A DNA stretch of 64,000 bases from Acidovorax sp. NCPPB 3576 (GCF_028473605.1 NZ_CP097267.1:4022501-4086500), one strand, 5' to 3'. Counted from the stretch's first letter, positions 20,722 through 31,019 are shown. Made by a program: numbers and translations. Notes: generated by a model not told the origin, from the sequence alone.

Positions 20722-21080
20722 GGAAAGGTCCGGAGGATCGGAAAAGGAAAAGGCGCGGGATTCGGCCCCGCGATCAGCCCCAGAACGGGGACGCGAGATC
20801 ATTGTGCACCGCACAAAACCCTCCTGGCATCCTTGCAATTCGCTGAAATGGTGCACGGCACCAGTCGCCAATGCGACTCGGCGCGGCGCCGATCTGTCAC
20901 GAAATTGTCATGAAATCGCCAACGCTGGCGCCCGTTTGGCGGCCATGGCGGGGCCCTGCGCCGCGACGGGTTTCCCCGCTTGATCGGTGCGTGGGCCTAT
21001 GCGACAACGACACATTCGTGTCACGAAATGCGTCCTACCATCGGCGCTTCGTGCATTTCGTATCGATTCGAGGAGTTTTC
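20722..21080. promoter_or_regulatory. Divergent serA / ugpB control region
   Basis: 359 bp without a convincing gene. It holds the candidate Pho box (20894-20911), a partial second copy sharing TGTCACGAAAT (21019-21029) inside the inverted repeat TTCGTG-T-CACGAA (21015-21027), and the ugpB ribosome site AGGAG just before 21081. I could not place -10/-35 elements with confidence for either gene. Confidence 0.6.
20894..20911 (+). promoter_or_regulatory. Candidate Pho box upstream of ugpB
   Basis: CTGTCAC-GAAA-TTGTCAT: two CTGTCAT-like heptamers separated by 4 bp, the arrangement bound by PhoB in E. coli. The ugp operon is a Pho regulon member there. It lies 170 bp before the ugpB start, farther than usual, so either the leader is long or the site nearer the gene (21018-21035, first half conserved only) is the working one. 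Confidence 0.5.
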
Positions 21081-22391
21081 ATGCAATTCAAGCACCTGGC
21101 GGCCACTGCCGCCATCGCCGCTTCGTTCTGCGCCACGGCGCAGGCACAGACCGAGATCCAATGGTGGCATTCGATGACCGCGGTCAACGGCGAGTGGGTG
21201 AACGATCTGGCCAAGCAGTTCAACGAAAGCCAGAAGGAATACAAGATCGTGCCGACCTACAAGGGCACGTATGACGAGTCCATGACGGCCTCCATCGCCG
21301 CCTTCCGCGCCGGCAACGCACCGCACATCCTGCAGGTGTTCGAAGTGGGCACGGCCACCATGATGGCCAGCAAGGGCGCCATCGTGCCCGTGGGCAAGGT
21401 GATGCAGGACGCGGGCGCCAAGTTCGACCCGGCCGCCTACATCCCCGCCGTGGCCGGCTACTACACGGCCCCCAACGGCCAGATGCTGAGCTTCCCGTTC
21501 AACAGCTCCACCACCATCTTCTATTTCAACAAGGACGCCTTCAAGGCCGCCGGCCTGCCCACCGACAAGGCCCCCTCCACCTGGCCCGAAGTGATCAACG
21601 CGGCGGCCAAGCTCAAGGCCTCGGGCCACAAGTGCCCGTTCACCACGGCCTGGCAGAACTGGACGCAGGTCGAGAGCTTCTCGGCCTGGCACAACGTGGA
21701 GTTCGCCAGCAAGTCCAACGGCCTGCAGGGCCTGGACGCGCGCCTGAAGGTGGATTCGCCCCTGCACGTGCGCCACATCGAGAACCTGGCCAACATGTCC
21801 AAGCAGGGCCTGTTCGTCTACAAGGGCCGCGGCAACGTGCCGGAAGCCAGCTTCGTGTCGGGCGAGTGCGCCATGATCAACACGTCGTCGGGCTTCTACG
21901 GCAACGTGGCCAAGAACGCCAAGTTCGCCTACGGCCTGGCGCCCCTGCCCTACTACCCCGATGTGGCCGGCGCGCCGCAGAACACCGTGATCGGCGGCGC
22001 GAGCCTGTGGGTCATGGCCGGCAAGAAGCCCGCTGAATACAAGGGCGTGGCGCAGTTCTTCCAGTTCATCTCCACGCCCGAAGTGCAGTCCGCCAGCCAC
22101 AAGCGCACCGGCTACCTGCCCGTCACCAAGGCCGCGTACGAGCTGACCGAAAAGTCGGGCTTTTACCAGCAGAACCCCGGCACCGACGTGGCCGTGACGC
22201 AGATGATCCGCAAGGTCACCGACAAGAGCCGCGGCATCCGCCTGGGCAACTACGTGCAGATCCGCGCGATCGAGGACGAAGAGCTCGAACAGGTGTGGTC
22301 CGGCAAGAAGACCGCCAAGGAAGCGCTGGACACGATCGTCAAGCGTGGAAACGAGCAATTGGAACGCTTCCAGAAGGCGAACAAGTCTTAA
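21081..22391 (+). CDS. ugpB: Glycerol-3-phosphate ABC transporter, binding protein
   Basis: 436 aa periplasmic binding protein. Sec signal peptide at 1-22 (KHLAATAAIAASFCATAQAQ), then the UgpB N-terminus TEIQWWHSMTAVNGEWVN and further family stretches (FNSSTTIFYFNKDAF, GECAMINTSSGFYGNV). It captures sn-glycerol-3-phosphate or glycerophosphocholine and delivers it to UgpAE. ATG 21081 has AGGAG 5 nt upstream; longer in-frame extension runs into the control region. First gene of ugpB-A-E-C, which continues into a VOC gene, ugpQ and an MscS gene. Confidence 0.95.
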   Translation: MQFKHLAATAAIAASFCATAQAQTEIQWWHSMTAVNGEWVNDLAKQFNESQKEYKIVPTYKGTYDESMTASIAAFRAGNAPHILQVFEVGTATMMASKGAIVPVGKVMQDAGAKFDPAAYIPAVAGYYTAPNGQMLSFPFNSSTTIFYFNKDAFKAAGLPTDKAPSTWPEVINAAAKLKASGHKCPFTTAWQNWTQVESFSAWHNVEFASKSNGLQGLDARLKVDSPLHVRHIENLANMSKQGLFVYKGRGNVPEASFVSGECAMINTSSGFYGNVAKNAKFAYGLAPLPYYPDVAGAPQNTVIGGASLWVMAGKKPAEYKGVAQFFQFISTPEVQSASHKRTGYLPVTKAAYELTEKSGFYQQNPGTDVAVTQMIRKVTDKSRGIRLGNYVQIRAIEDEELEQVWSGKKTAKEALDTIVKRGNEQLERFQKANKS

Positions 22392-22420
22392 TACGACTTA
22401 AACTGACCGTTTCGCCAACC

Positions 22421-22455
22421 GCAAAAAGCAGATGGGTCGTCCATCTGCTTTTTGC
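22421..22455 (+). terminator. Strong hairpin between ugpB and ugpA
   Basis: A perfect 15-bp stem (GCAAAAAGCAGATGG with its complement) around the 5-nt loop GTCGT, with the 3' arm itself ending in a T-tract. As a partial terminator or 3' stabiliser it would leave more ugpB than ugpAEC message, a usual pattern in binding-protein operons. Confidence 0.75.
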
Positions 22456-22491
22456 TTTGGGAAGCGCCTATTTCTCCCAACCTTCCGCCCC

Positions 22492-23373
22492 ATGGAAAAA
22501 CGCGTCCGCTTCAAATCTGCCTGGCTGCCCTGGCTGCTCATCGCGCCGCAGATGGCCATCATCCTGGTCTTCTTCTTCTGGCCTGCCAGCCAGGCCTTGG
22601 TGCAGTCGATGCAGTTGCAGGACGCCTTCGGCACCTCCACCGAATGGGTGGGCCTCGATAACTTCCGGCAGCTCTTCAACGACGGCAGCTACGTCGAGTC
22701 GTTCAAGACCACGGCGATGTTCTCCGTGCTGGTGGCGGGCATCGGCATCAGCCTGTCGCTGATGCTGGCGATCTTCGCCGACCGCGTGGTGAAGGCGGCC
22801 ATGTTCTACAAGACCATGCTGATCCTGCCCTACGCCGTCGCGCCCGCCGTGGCCGCGGTGCTGTGGGTGTTCATGTTCTCGCCGTCGCTCGGCGTGGTGG
22901 CCTATGGCCTGGAGAAATTCGGCATCCACTGGAACCACCTGCTCAACTCGGGCCAGGCCATGACGCTGATCGTGATGGCCTCGGTGTGGAAGCAGATCTC
23001 CTACAACTTCCTGTTCTTCCTGGCGGGCCTGCAGTCGATCCCCAAGTCGCTCATCGAAGCCGCGGCCATCGACGGCGCACGCCCCTGGCGACGCTTCTGG
23101 ACGATCCAGTTCCCGCTGCTGTCGCCCACCACGTTCTTCCTGCTGGTGATCAACGTGGTCTATGCCTTCTTCGACACCTTCGCCATCGTCGATGCGGCCA
23201 CGCAGGGCGGCCCGGGCAAGGACACGGCCATCCTCGTCTACAAGGTCTATTACGACGGCTTCAAGGCCATGGACCTGGGCGGCTCGGCCGCGCAATCGGT
23301 GGTGCTGATGCTGATCGTCGTCGCGCTCACCGTGGTGCAGTTCCGCTATGTCGAAAAGAAAGTGAACTACTGA
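22492..23373 (+). CDS. ugpA: Glycerol-3-phosphate ABC transporter permease UgpA
   Basis: 293 aa (E. coli UgpA 295). Six membrane segments are visible, starting with WLLIAPQMAIILVFFFWPA. The coupling loop EAAAIDGARPWRRFWTIQFPLL (EAA motif, about 183-203) contacts the ATPase. The protein pairs with UgpE to form the membrane channel. ATG 22492 chosen as it gives the family N-terminus (MEKRVRFKSAWLPWL). The stop codon TGA overlaps an ATG of a 20-codon frame that bridges to ugpE. Confidence 0.95.
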   Translation: MEKRVRFKSAWLPWLLIAPQMAIILVFFFWPASQALVQSMQLQDAFGTSTEWVGLDNFRQLFNDGSYVESFKTTAMFSVLVAGIGISLSLMLAIFADRVVKAAMFYKTMLILPYAVAPAVAAVLWVFMFSPSLGVVAYGLEKFGIHWNHLLNSGQAMTLIVMASVWKQISYNFLFFLAGLQSIPKSLIEAAAIDGARPWRRFWTIQFPLLSPTTFFLLVINVVYAFFDTFAIVDAATQGGPGKDTAILVYKVYYDGFKAMDLGGSAAQSVVLMLIVVALTVVQFRYVEKKVNY

Positions 23374-23427
23374 TGCAACGCCTGATGCAATGCCTGGCGC
23401 AAAGCGTTTTTTCGATGGAGGCCGCCC

Positions 23428-24279
23428 ATGGTTGAGCGCCGCCTGACCGCCGGCATCCTGGCCCATGTGATCATGGTGCTGGGCGTGCTGATCGTCGCCT
23501 TTCCGCTGTACCTGGCGTTCGTCGCCTCCACGCACACCGCGCAGGAGATCGTGCAGGCCCCCATGCCGCTGCTGCCCGGCGGCCACTTCTGGGAGACCTA
23601 CAAGGCTGCCCTGTTCGGCCGCGATTCTGGCGCGGGCTCCACCGCCCCGGTGGCCCGCATGATGTGGGTCAGCCTGGTGTCGGCCCTGGTCATCACCTTC
23701 GGCAAGATCGCCATCTCGCTGCTGTCGGCCTTCGCCATCGTGTACTTCCGCTTTCCCTTCAAGGGCCTGTGCTTCTGGCTGATCTTCATCACGCTGATGC
23801 TGCCCGTGGAAGTGCGCATCGGGCCAACGTACCAGGTGGTCTCCGACCTCGGCATGCTCAACAGCTACGCGGGCCTGACCGTGCCCCTGATCGCCTCGGC
23901 CACGGCCACGTTCCTGTTCCGCCAGTTCTTCCTGACCGTGCCCGACGAGCTGGTGGAGGCCGCGCGCATGGACGGCGCGGGCCCGATGCGGTTCTTCAAG
24001 GACATCCTGATCCCGCTGTCCAAGACCTCGATCGCCGCGCTGTTCGTGATCCAGTTCATCTACGGCTGGAACCAGTACCTGTGGCCGCTGCTGGCCACCA
24101 CCAGCGAAGACATGTACCCCGTGGTGATCGGCATCAAACGCATGATCGCCGGCGGAGACGGCCAGAACGAATGGAACATCGTCATGGCGACGGCCATCCT
24201 GGCCATGCTGCCGCCGGCCGTGGTGGTGATGCTCATGCAGAAGTGGTTCGTCAAGGGCCTCGTGGACACCGAGAAATAA
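23428..24279 (+). CDS. ugpE: Glycerol-3-phosphate ABC transporter permease UgpE
   Basis: 283 aa with six membrane segments (first: [21 protein letters not shown]). The EAA loop is [20 protein letters not shown] (about 178-197). Partner permease of UgpA. The ATG has an excellent GGAGG 6 nt upstream. The ugpA-ugpE gap (54 bp) contains three imperfect 12-bp direct repeats. Confidence 0.95.
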   Translation: MVERRLTAGILAHVIMVLGVLIVAFPLYLAFVASTHTAQEIVQAPMPLLPGGHFWETYKAALFGRDSGAGSTAPVARMMWVSLVSALVITFGKIAISLLSAFAIVYFRFPFKGLCFWLIFITLMLPVEVRIGPTYQVVSDLGMLNSYAGLTVPLIASATATFLFRQFFLTVPDELVEAARMDGAGPMRFFKDILIPLSKTSIAALFVIQFIYGWNQYLWPLLATTSEDMYPVVIGIKRMIAGGDGQNEWNIVMATAILAMLPPAVVVMLMQKWFVKGLVDTEK

Positions 24280-24323
24280 CGATCAAACGATCAACGATCG
24301 ATCTGACAAGAATCCCAAAAAAT

Positions 24324-25328
<1,005 letters not shown>

Positions 25329-25336
25329 CCGGCACC

Positions 25337-25696
25337 ATGAGCGATCTGGCACCGGCCCGGCTCGTGCACGCGACCGTTCCCGTGCTGGCCTCGCTCGACC
25401 TGGACGAGAGCGCGGCCTTCTGCGCCGACCGGCTGGGGTTCGCCCCCCGGCTGCGCATGGACGACTACCTCATCGCCGAGCGCGACGGCTGCGAGCTGCA
25501 TTTCTGGCGCTGCACCGAGCGCCACATCGCCGAGAACACCTCCTGCTACGTGCGCGGCGACACCCGCGCGCTGCATGCCGACTTCGCTGCGCGCGGCCTG
25601 GCCGTCGATCCCCCGCGCGAGCAGCCCTGGGGCATGCGCGAGTTCTACGTGATCGACCCGCACGGCAACCTGCTCAAGTTCGGCGAACCGCTATGA
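25337..25696 (+). CDS. VOC-superfamily (bleomycin-resistance/glyoxalase-like) protein
   Basis: 119 aa from ATG 25337 (MSDLAPARLVHATVPVL); a GTG at 25325, overlapping the ugpC stop, would add four residues. Two beta-alpha-beta-beta-beta modules are suggested by VPVLASLDLDESAAFCADRLGF and by the ending REFYVIDPHGNLLKFGE, with the metal-type Glu/His positions partly kept (His in ELHFWRC, Glu in the last strand). Such proteins can be antibiotic-binding proteins or metal enzymes. No substrate can be proposed. It sits inside the ugp operon. Confidence 0.75.
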   Translation: MSDLAPARLVHATVPVLASLDLDESAAFCADRLGFAPRLRMDDYLIAERDGCELHFWRCTERHIAENTSCYVRGDTRALHADFAARGLAVDPPREQPWGMREFYVIDPHGNLLKFGEPL

Positions 25697-25813
25697 AGCC
25701 CCCCGGAGTCGCCACCGGCGCCTGCTGGCTCGGCCTGCTCCGCGGCCATCGGACAGGACAGGCCGTGCCGGCATCGAACACCGAGACAGCCTTCCAAACC
25801 ATCGTTCACTGAC

Positions 25814-26596
25814 ATGACCGCCCCTTCCGCTGCTGCTGCCGTTGCGCCTGCCGTTTCCGCGTCCGACTGGCCCTATCCCCGCTGGATCGCCCACCGCGGC
25901 GCCGGCAAGCTCGCGCCCGAGAACACGCTGGCCGCCTTCCGCCTGGGCGCGCACCACGGCTACCGCATGTTCGAGTGCGACGCCAAGCTCAGCAGCGACG
26001 GCGTGCCCTTTTTGCTGCACGACGCCACGCTGGAGCGCACCACCTGCGGCCGGGGCACGGCCGGCGAGCAGGCCTGGAGCGACCTGTCGCGCCTGGACGC
26101 CGGCGCCTGGCATTCGCGCGCCCACGCCGGCGAGCCGCTGCCCACGCTGGACGCCGTGGCGCGCTTTTGCCGGGCCAACAGCCACCTGCTGAACATCGAG
26201 ATCAAGCCCACGCCCGGCACCGAAGAAGAAACCGGCCGCGTGGTCGCCGCGCACGCCGCGCGCCTGTGGCAGGGCGCCGCGGTGCCGCCGCTGCTCACCT
26301 CGTTCCAGGTGCGTGCGCTGTCCGGCGCGCGCGATGCGGCACCGCTGCTGCCGCGCGGCCTGCTGCTGGACACGCTGGGCGCCGGCTGGCTGGACACCGC
26401 GCAGCAACTCGGCTGCGTGGCCGTGGTCTGCAACCACGCGCTGTGGAATACCGAGACCGTGGCCCAGGTGAAAGGCGCCGGGCTGCGCGCCTTGAGCTAC
26501 ACGGTGAACGACGAATGGGCCGCGCAGCGCCTGATCGACCTGGGCACCGACGGCATCATCACCGACCGGGTGGACCTGTTCAGCCCCGGGCAGTGA
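25814..26596 (+). CDS. ugpQ: Glycerophosphodiester phosphodiesterase
   Basis: 260 aa, cytosolic (no signal peptide). GDPD-family motifs: WIAHRGAGKLAPENTLAAF (His-Arg and Glu-Asn, about 18-36), ECDAKLSSDGVPFLLHD (Glu/Asp metal ligands and second His) and LNIEIKP. It splits glycerophosphodiesters to glycerol-3-phosphate and an alcohol, so imported glycerophosphocholine can be used. Length matches UgpQ (247 in E. coli). The stop TGA overlaps the GTG start of the MscS gene (26593-26596). Confidence 0.94.
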   Translation: MTAPSAAAAVAPAVSASDWPYPRWIAHRGAGKLAPENTLAAFRLGAHHGYRMFECDAKLSSDGVPFLLHDATLERTTCGRGTAGEQAWSDLSRLDAGAWHSRAHAGEPLPTLDAVARFCRANSHLLNIEIKPTPGTEEETGRVVAAHAARLWQGAAVPPLLTSFQVRALSGARDAAPLLPRGLLLDTLGAGWLDTAQQLGCVAVVCNHALWNTETVAQVKGAGLRALSYTVNDEWAAQRLIDLGTDGIITDRVDLFSPGQ

Positions 26597-29133
26597 TACG
26601 CTTTCGGGTCCTTGTACGCACGGACTCGCCCTTGCTCCCTTCCTTTTTCAGAACCCTGCTGGCCGGCCTGCTCGTGGGCCTGGCCCTGTCCCACTCCGCG
26701 GCGGCGCAGGACCGGACCGCGGCGGCATCCGCCCCGGCCTCGGCGGCCAGCGCCACGGCCCCCCGGGCCGGCGATCCCGCCCCCCGCTCGGTGGACGACC
26801 TGCGCAAACAGCTCGATGCCGTCCCCAAAAAGCTCGACCCCGACGATGACGGACGCAAGCTCGTCAACGAGGTCTATGCCATCGGCACGGCCGCCGAGCA
26901 GCTCGTCGCGCAGCGCACCGAAGCGCTGGCCGACCTGGACACGCGCCTGGCCGGCCTGGGCCCCTCGCCAGAAAAAGGCGCGCCAGCCGATTCCCCCGAC
27001 GTGGCGCAGCAGCGCGCCGCGCTGGCCAAGCAGCGCGCCATCGTGGACGCCGACCTCAAGCTCGCCCGCCTCATCGTGGTCGATTCCGACCAGCGCAGCG
27101 CCGACCTCGTGCGCCAGCGCCGCCAGCAGTTCCAGGACGCGCTGACCGCCCGCATCGACTCGCCCCTGGGCCCCACCTACTGGCGCGCGCTGCGCAATGC
27201 CTGGCCCTCCGACACCGCCCGGCTGTCGATGCTGGCGGTCGAAATGCGGCAGGCCCTGGAGCGGGCGCTGGAGCCCGCGCGGCGCACCACCTTTCTCGGC
27301 AGCCTGATCGGCGCGCTGCTGCTGGCCGTGGTGGGCAACTGGGTGGCCAAGCGCGTGCTGGTGCGCGTGGCGCCCACGCGGCTGCCGGCCGGGCGCCTGC
27401 GGCGCTCGCTGCTGGCGGCCGTGTCGGTCGTCGTGCACGTGCTGCTCATCGGGCTGGCGGCGCAACTGGCGCTCAGCGGCATCGATGTGGGCGACAACCT
27501 CGGCGACCGGCTGCACAGCCTGGGCAGCACGGCGGTGCGCCTGGCCATCTTCGCCTCGTTCGCCATCGGCCTGGGGCACGCGCTGCTGTCGCGCCGGCGC
27601 AGTTCCTGGCGCCTGCCCTCGCTGTCGGACGACCTGGCGCGGCGGCTGAGCCCCTACCCCTGGTGGATCGCCCTCGTCGCCATCACCAGCGGGCTCATCA
27701 CCGAAGTGAACACCGCCGTGGGCGCCAGCCTCGCGGCCGAGGTAACGACGCAGGCCGTGACGGCGCTGCTCGTCTCGCTCACCGCCATTTCCTGCCTGCG
27801 CCACCTGCACGCTCCGCGCACCGCGGCCCGTGACGGTGCGGCGGAGGGCGGCAGCGAGGCCGCCGAGGCCGCTGCCGCGCCCCCGCGCCCGCTGTGGGTG
27901 GGCCTGCTCGTGGCCTGCGCGGGCTTTGCCTCGGTGGCGACCCTGGTGCTGGTCGCGCTGGGCTTCGTCGCCCTGGCCAGCACGCTGGCGCGCCAGATGG
28001 TGTGGAGCGCCATCGTCTTCGCCACCGCCTACCTGCTCTACCAGCTGGCCGACGACGTGTGCGAGGCCGTGCTGTCGTCCAAGGGCAGCTTCGGGCGCCG
28101 GCTGCATTCCGGCATGGGCATCGACGCGGGCCTGCTCGACCAGGCGGCCGTGCTGGGCTCGGGCGTGCTGCGCGTGGTGCTGTTCTTCTACATGATCATC
28201 GCGCTGATGGCGCCCTTCGGCACCGGGCCGGACGAGGTCTTCCGGCGCGGCAGCAGCCTGAACAACGGCCTGCAGGTCGGCAACTTCGCGCTCGCACCCC
28301 AGGCCCTGCTCACCGCGCTGGCCGTGGTGGCGGCGGGGTTCGTGGGCATCCGCGTGCTCAAGCGCTGGCTGAGCGAACGCTACTTTCCCAACACGTCGCT
28401 CGAGCCCGGCATGCGCAGCTCCATCGTCTCGCTGCTGGGCTACGTGGGCGGCGTGCTGGTGGTGGCCGCGGCGCTGGCGGCGCTGGGCATCAGCGTGGAG
28501 CGCATCGCCTGGGTGGCCAGCGCGCTGTCGGTGGGGATCGGCTTCGGGCTGCAGGCCATCGTGCAGAACTTCATCTCGGGCCTGATCCTGCTGGCCGAGC
28601 GGCCGGTGAAGGTGGGCGACTGGGTGGTGCTGGGCGATACCGAGGGCGACGTGCGCCGCGTGAACGTGCGCGCCACCGAGATCCAGCTGGGCGACCGGTC
28701 CACCGTGATCGTGCCCAACTCGGAGTTCATCACCAAGACCGTGCGCAACATGACGCTGACCGGCGCGCCGGGCCGCGTGCTGCTGCGCCTGCCCGCGCCG
28801 CTCGATACCGACGCACAGCGCATGCGCGAGGTGATCCTGCAGGCCTTCCACGCGCACGAAGGCATCATGGAAGACCCCGAACCCATCGTGCAGCTCGAAG
28901 GCATCCTGAACGGCACGCTCACCTTCCTGGCCATCGGCTACGTGAGCAATCCGCGCAACTCGGGCGGGGTCAAGAGCGACCTGCTGTTCACCATCCTCGA
29001 CAACCTGCGCGGCGCGGGCCTGGCGCTGTCGCCGCCGGCGACCACGTCGCTCGCGTACCCGACACCGACCTCGCCCACCGTGGCAGTGCCGCAGCCCCAG
29101 GGCAGCAACGGGCCGGGCACGACCGTGGTCTGA
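26593..29133 (+). CDS. Large MscS-type mechanosensitive channel with DUF3772-like N-domain
   Basis: 846 aa from GTG 26593, which overlaps the ugpQ stop (GTGA). Signal peptide about 14-36, a periplasmic helical domain (35-225; DDLRKQLDAVPKKLDPDDDG, resembling DUF3772), then about ten membrane helices and a C-terminal MscS core: pore helix region WVASALSVGIGFGLQAIVQN, FISGLILLAERPVKVGDWV and NSEFITKTVRNMTL. This is the layout of the large MscS homologues that release solutes under hypo-osmotic stress. A TTG at 26632 is an alternative start. Translational coupling to ugpQ suggests co-expression with phosphodiester uptake. Confidence 0.87.
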   Translation: MIRFRVLVRTDSPLLPSFFRTLLAGLLVGLALSHSAAAQDRTAAASAPASAASATAPRAGDPAPRSVDDLRKQLDAVPKKLDPDDDGRKLVNEVYAIGTAAEQLVAQRTEALADLDTRLAGLGPSPEKGAPADSPDVAQQRAALAKQRAIVDADLKLARLIVVDSDQRSADLVRQRRQQFQDALTARIDSPLGPTYWRALRNAWPSDTARLSMLAVEMRQALERALEPARRTTFLGSLIGALLLAVVGNWVAKRVLVRVAPTRLPAGRLRRSLLAAVSVVVHVLLIGLAAQLALSGIDVGDNLGDRLHSLGSTAVRLAIFASFAIGLGHALLSRRRSSWRLPSLSDDLARRLSPYPWWIALVAITSGLITEVNTAVGASLAAEVTTQAVTALLVSLTAISCLRHLHAPRTAARDGAAEGGSEAAEAAAAPPRPLWVGLLVACAGFASVATLVLVALGFVALASTLARQMVWSAIVFATAYLLYQLADDVCEAVLSSKGSFGRRLHSGMGIDAGLLDQAAVLGSGVLRVVLFFYMIIALMAPFGTGPDEVFRRGSSLNNGLQVGNFALAPQALLTALAVVAAGFVGIRVLKRWLSERYFPNTSLEPGMRSSIVSLLGYVGGVLVVAAALAALGISVERIAWVASALSVGIGFGLQAIVQNFISGLILLAERPVKVGDWVVLGDTEGDVRRVNVRATEIQLGDRSTVIVPNSEFITKTVRNMTLTGAPGRVLLRLPAPLDTDAQRMREVILQAFHAHEGIMEDPEPIVQLEGILNGTLTFLAIGYVSNPRNSGGVKSDLLFTILDNLRGAGLALSPPATTSLAYPTPTSPTVAVPQPQGSNGPGTTVV

Positions 29134-29164
29134 CCGGGACGCGGCCACCCCGGCTGCAACGATA

Positions 29165-29214
29165 TGCTATTAATTTAATAGCATAATGCCCTAGTGGAAT
29201 ATGCGCTGGAGGCC
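29165..29214 (+). repeat. 50-bp IR-spacer-box repeat, copy B
   Basis: TGCTATTAATTTAATAGCA (29165-29183, a perfect palindrome around a central T), 19-nt spacer containing CTAG, box GCGCTGGAGGCC (29203-29214). It lies between the convergent MscS and Bug-protein genes. Confidence 0.85.
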
Positions 29215-29231
29215 GATTGGGCTCGAATGCC

Positions 29232-30197
29232 TCAATCCAGCTTCGCGCCCGACTGCGCCACGGCCGTGGCCCAGCGCGGCATCTCGGTGGCGAGGAAGGC
29301 CGCGAAGGCATCCGCGCCCAGGAAGGCCGGATCGGCGCCCTGCGACACCATGCGCTCGCGCACCTCGGGCGATTGCAGCACCTGGCCGAACGCATCGCTC
29401 AGCTTGGCGACCACGTCCTTGGGCGTGCCGGCCGGCGCGAGAAAACCGTAGAAGCCCACCACCTCGAAGCCCTTGAGCCCGCTCTCGATCGCCGTGGGCA
29501 CGTCCGGCAGCGCCGGGTTGCGCTGCCGGCTGGTCACGGCCAGGGCGCGCACCTTGCCCTGCTTGTGGTACGCGGCCGCCTGCGGAATGCTCTCGGCCAT
29601 GAACTGCACCTGGCCCGCCATCAGGTCGGTGAAGGCCGGCGCGCTGCCGCGGTACGGGATGTGGACCATGAACAGGCCCGTGGCCGTCTTGAACATCTCC
29701 GGCACCAGGTGGCTGATGCCGCCGTTGCCCGCCGAGCCGAAGTTGACCTGGCCCGGCTTGGCTCGCGCGTACTGGATGAATTCGGGCAGCGTCTGCGCCG
29801 GCAGCTTCGGGTTGACCAGCAGCGCCAGCGGCTGCATGGCGGTGCGCGCGATGGGCGTGAAATCCTTGAGCGTCTGGTAGGGCAGCCGGCGGTACAGCGC
29901 CGGGTTGATCACCATCACGCCGGTGTTGGCCAGCATCAGCGTGTGGCCGTCGGGCGGCGCCTTCATCACGTCCTGCGCGCCGACAGTGCCGCCCGCGCCC
30001 GACTTGTAGTCCACCACCACGGGCTGGCCGAGCACGGCCTGCAGCTTGTCGGTGAGCAGGCGGGCATGCTGGTCCAGCGGCCCGCCCGCGGGAAAGCCGA
30101 TCACGATGCGGATGGGGTGGGAGGGAAAGCCCTGGGCCAGGGCGGCCACGGACAGACAGGCCAGGGTGGCGGCCGCCAGGCAGGTGCGCAGGCGCAT
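29232..30197 (-). CDS. Tripartite tricarboxylate transporter receptor (Bug/TctC family)
   Basis: 321 aa secreted binding protein. Start ATG 30197 with GGAGA 7 nt upstream. Signal peptide 1-21 (MRLRTCLAAATLACLSVAALA), then Bug-family motifs PIRIVIGFPAGGPLDQHARL, NTGVMVINPALY and VNFGSAGNGGISH. These proteins bind carboxylates or other small organics for TctAB-type transport. No tctA or tctB is nearby, so it is one of the orphan Bug receptors that are expanded in Comamonadaceae and related families. It diverges from the LysE gene. Confidence 0.9.
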   Translation of the reverse strand: MRLRTCLAAATLACLSVAALAQGFPSHPIRIVIGFPAGGPLDQHARLLTDKLQAVLGQPVVVDYKSGAGGTVGAQDVMKAPPDGHTLMLANTGVMVINPALYRRLPYQTLKDFTPIARTAMQPLALLVNPKLPAQTLPEFIQYARAKPGQVNFGSAGNGGISHLVPEMFKTATGLFMVHIPYRGSAPAFTDLMAGQVQFMAESIPQAAAYHKQGKVRALAVTSRQRNPALPDVPTAIESGLKGFEVVGFYGFLAPAGTPKDVVAKLSDAFGQVLQSPEVRERMVSQGADPAFLGADAFAAFLATEMPRWATAVAQSGAKLD

Positions 30198-30353
30198 GCG
30201 AAGGTCTCCTTTTTTTGGGGTTTCCGAGTACAAAGGGTGCAGCTTAGGGCCCGCCCTCAGGGCATGGCACGGGTGTTACCCGCAAAGGCCACGGCAGCGC
30301 GGCCCGCTCGGCGAAAATGCCCGTTGTTCTCAGCGACTGAAAGCACCCTCTCC

Positions 30354-30992
30354 ATGACCCTCGCCCATTGGCTCCTTTTCTGCGGCGTCTCGCTGCTGAT
30401 GTCCTTCACCCCCGGACCGGCCGTGCTGCTGGCGGTCTCGAACTCGGTGGATGTCGGGGCGAAGCGGACGGCGTTCAGTTCGCTCGGCAGCGTGATCGGC
30501 ATCTTCGCCATCTCGGGCCTGGCGATGGTCGGCATGGGCACCATCCTCAGCCTGTCGGCGAACGCGTTCCTGATCATGAAAGTGGTCGGCGCGCTGTACC
30601 TGATCTGGCTGGGCATCAAGCGCTGGCGCAGCCAGGACGCGCTGATCGGCAACGATGCGGGCCTGGCGCCCACCCAGCGGCGCGAGCGCAAGAACTGGCA
30701 GTTGGTGGCCCAGGGGCTGGGCGTGTCGCTGACCAACCCCAAGGCCATCCTGTTCTTCTCGGCCCTGTTCCCGCAGTTCATCGTGCCCGGCGAGCCGCTG
30801 TTCACGCAGTATTTGCTGCTGACCACGACGTTCGCCGTCTGTGCGCTGATCTCGCACGCCTTCTACGTGGTGCTGATCTCGCTGGTGAAAGGCCACGTGG
30901 TGGCGCGCGCCAAGCTGTTCAACCGCATCGTGGGCGGCACCTTCATCGCGCTGGGGCTGGGCCTGCTCAAGACGCGGCACAAGCTGGGCTGA
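30354..30992 (+). CDS. LysE/RhtB family amino-acid exporter
   Basis: 212 aa with six hydrophobic segments. Family N-terminus LLFCGVSLLMSFTPGPAVLLAVSN (the TPGPA motif at residues 18-22), then VGALYLIWLGIKRWRS and GVSLTNPKAILFFSALFPQF, both hallmark stretches. Exports neutral or basic amino acids such as homoserine or threonine; the exact substrate is unclear. No regulator of the LysG type is adjacent. Confidence 0.9.
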   Translation: MTLAHWLLFCGVSLLMSFTPGPAVLLAVSNSVDVGAKRTAFSSLGSVIGIFAISGLAMVGMGTILSLSANAFLIMKVVGALYLIWLGIKRWRSQDALIGNDAGLAPTQRRERKNWQLVAQGLGVSLTNPKAILFFSALFPQFIVPGEPLFTQYLLLTTTFAVCALISHAFYVVLISLVKGHVVARAKLFNRIVGGTFIALGLGLLKTRHKLG

Positions 30993-31019
30993 CGGCCCGA
31001 CCCCTCAGGGCACGTTTTC

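Noticed and set aside
24280..24310. Repeated CGATCA units between ugpE and ugpC
   Set aside because: Very short and imperfect; no sign of function beyond chance.
26497..29148. 883-aa frame opposite the MscS gene
   Set aside because: Same reason; the plus strand has membrane helices and the MscS motif.
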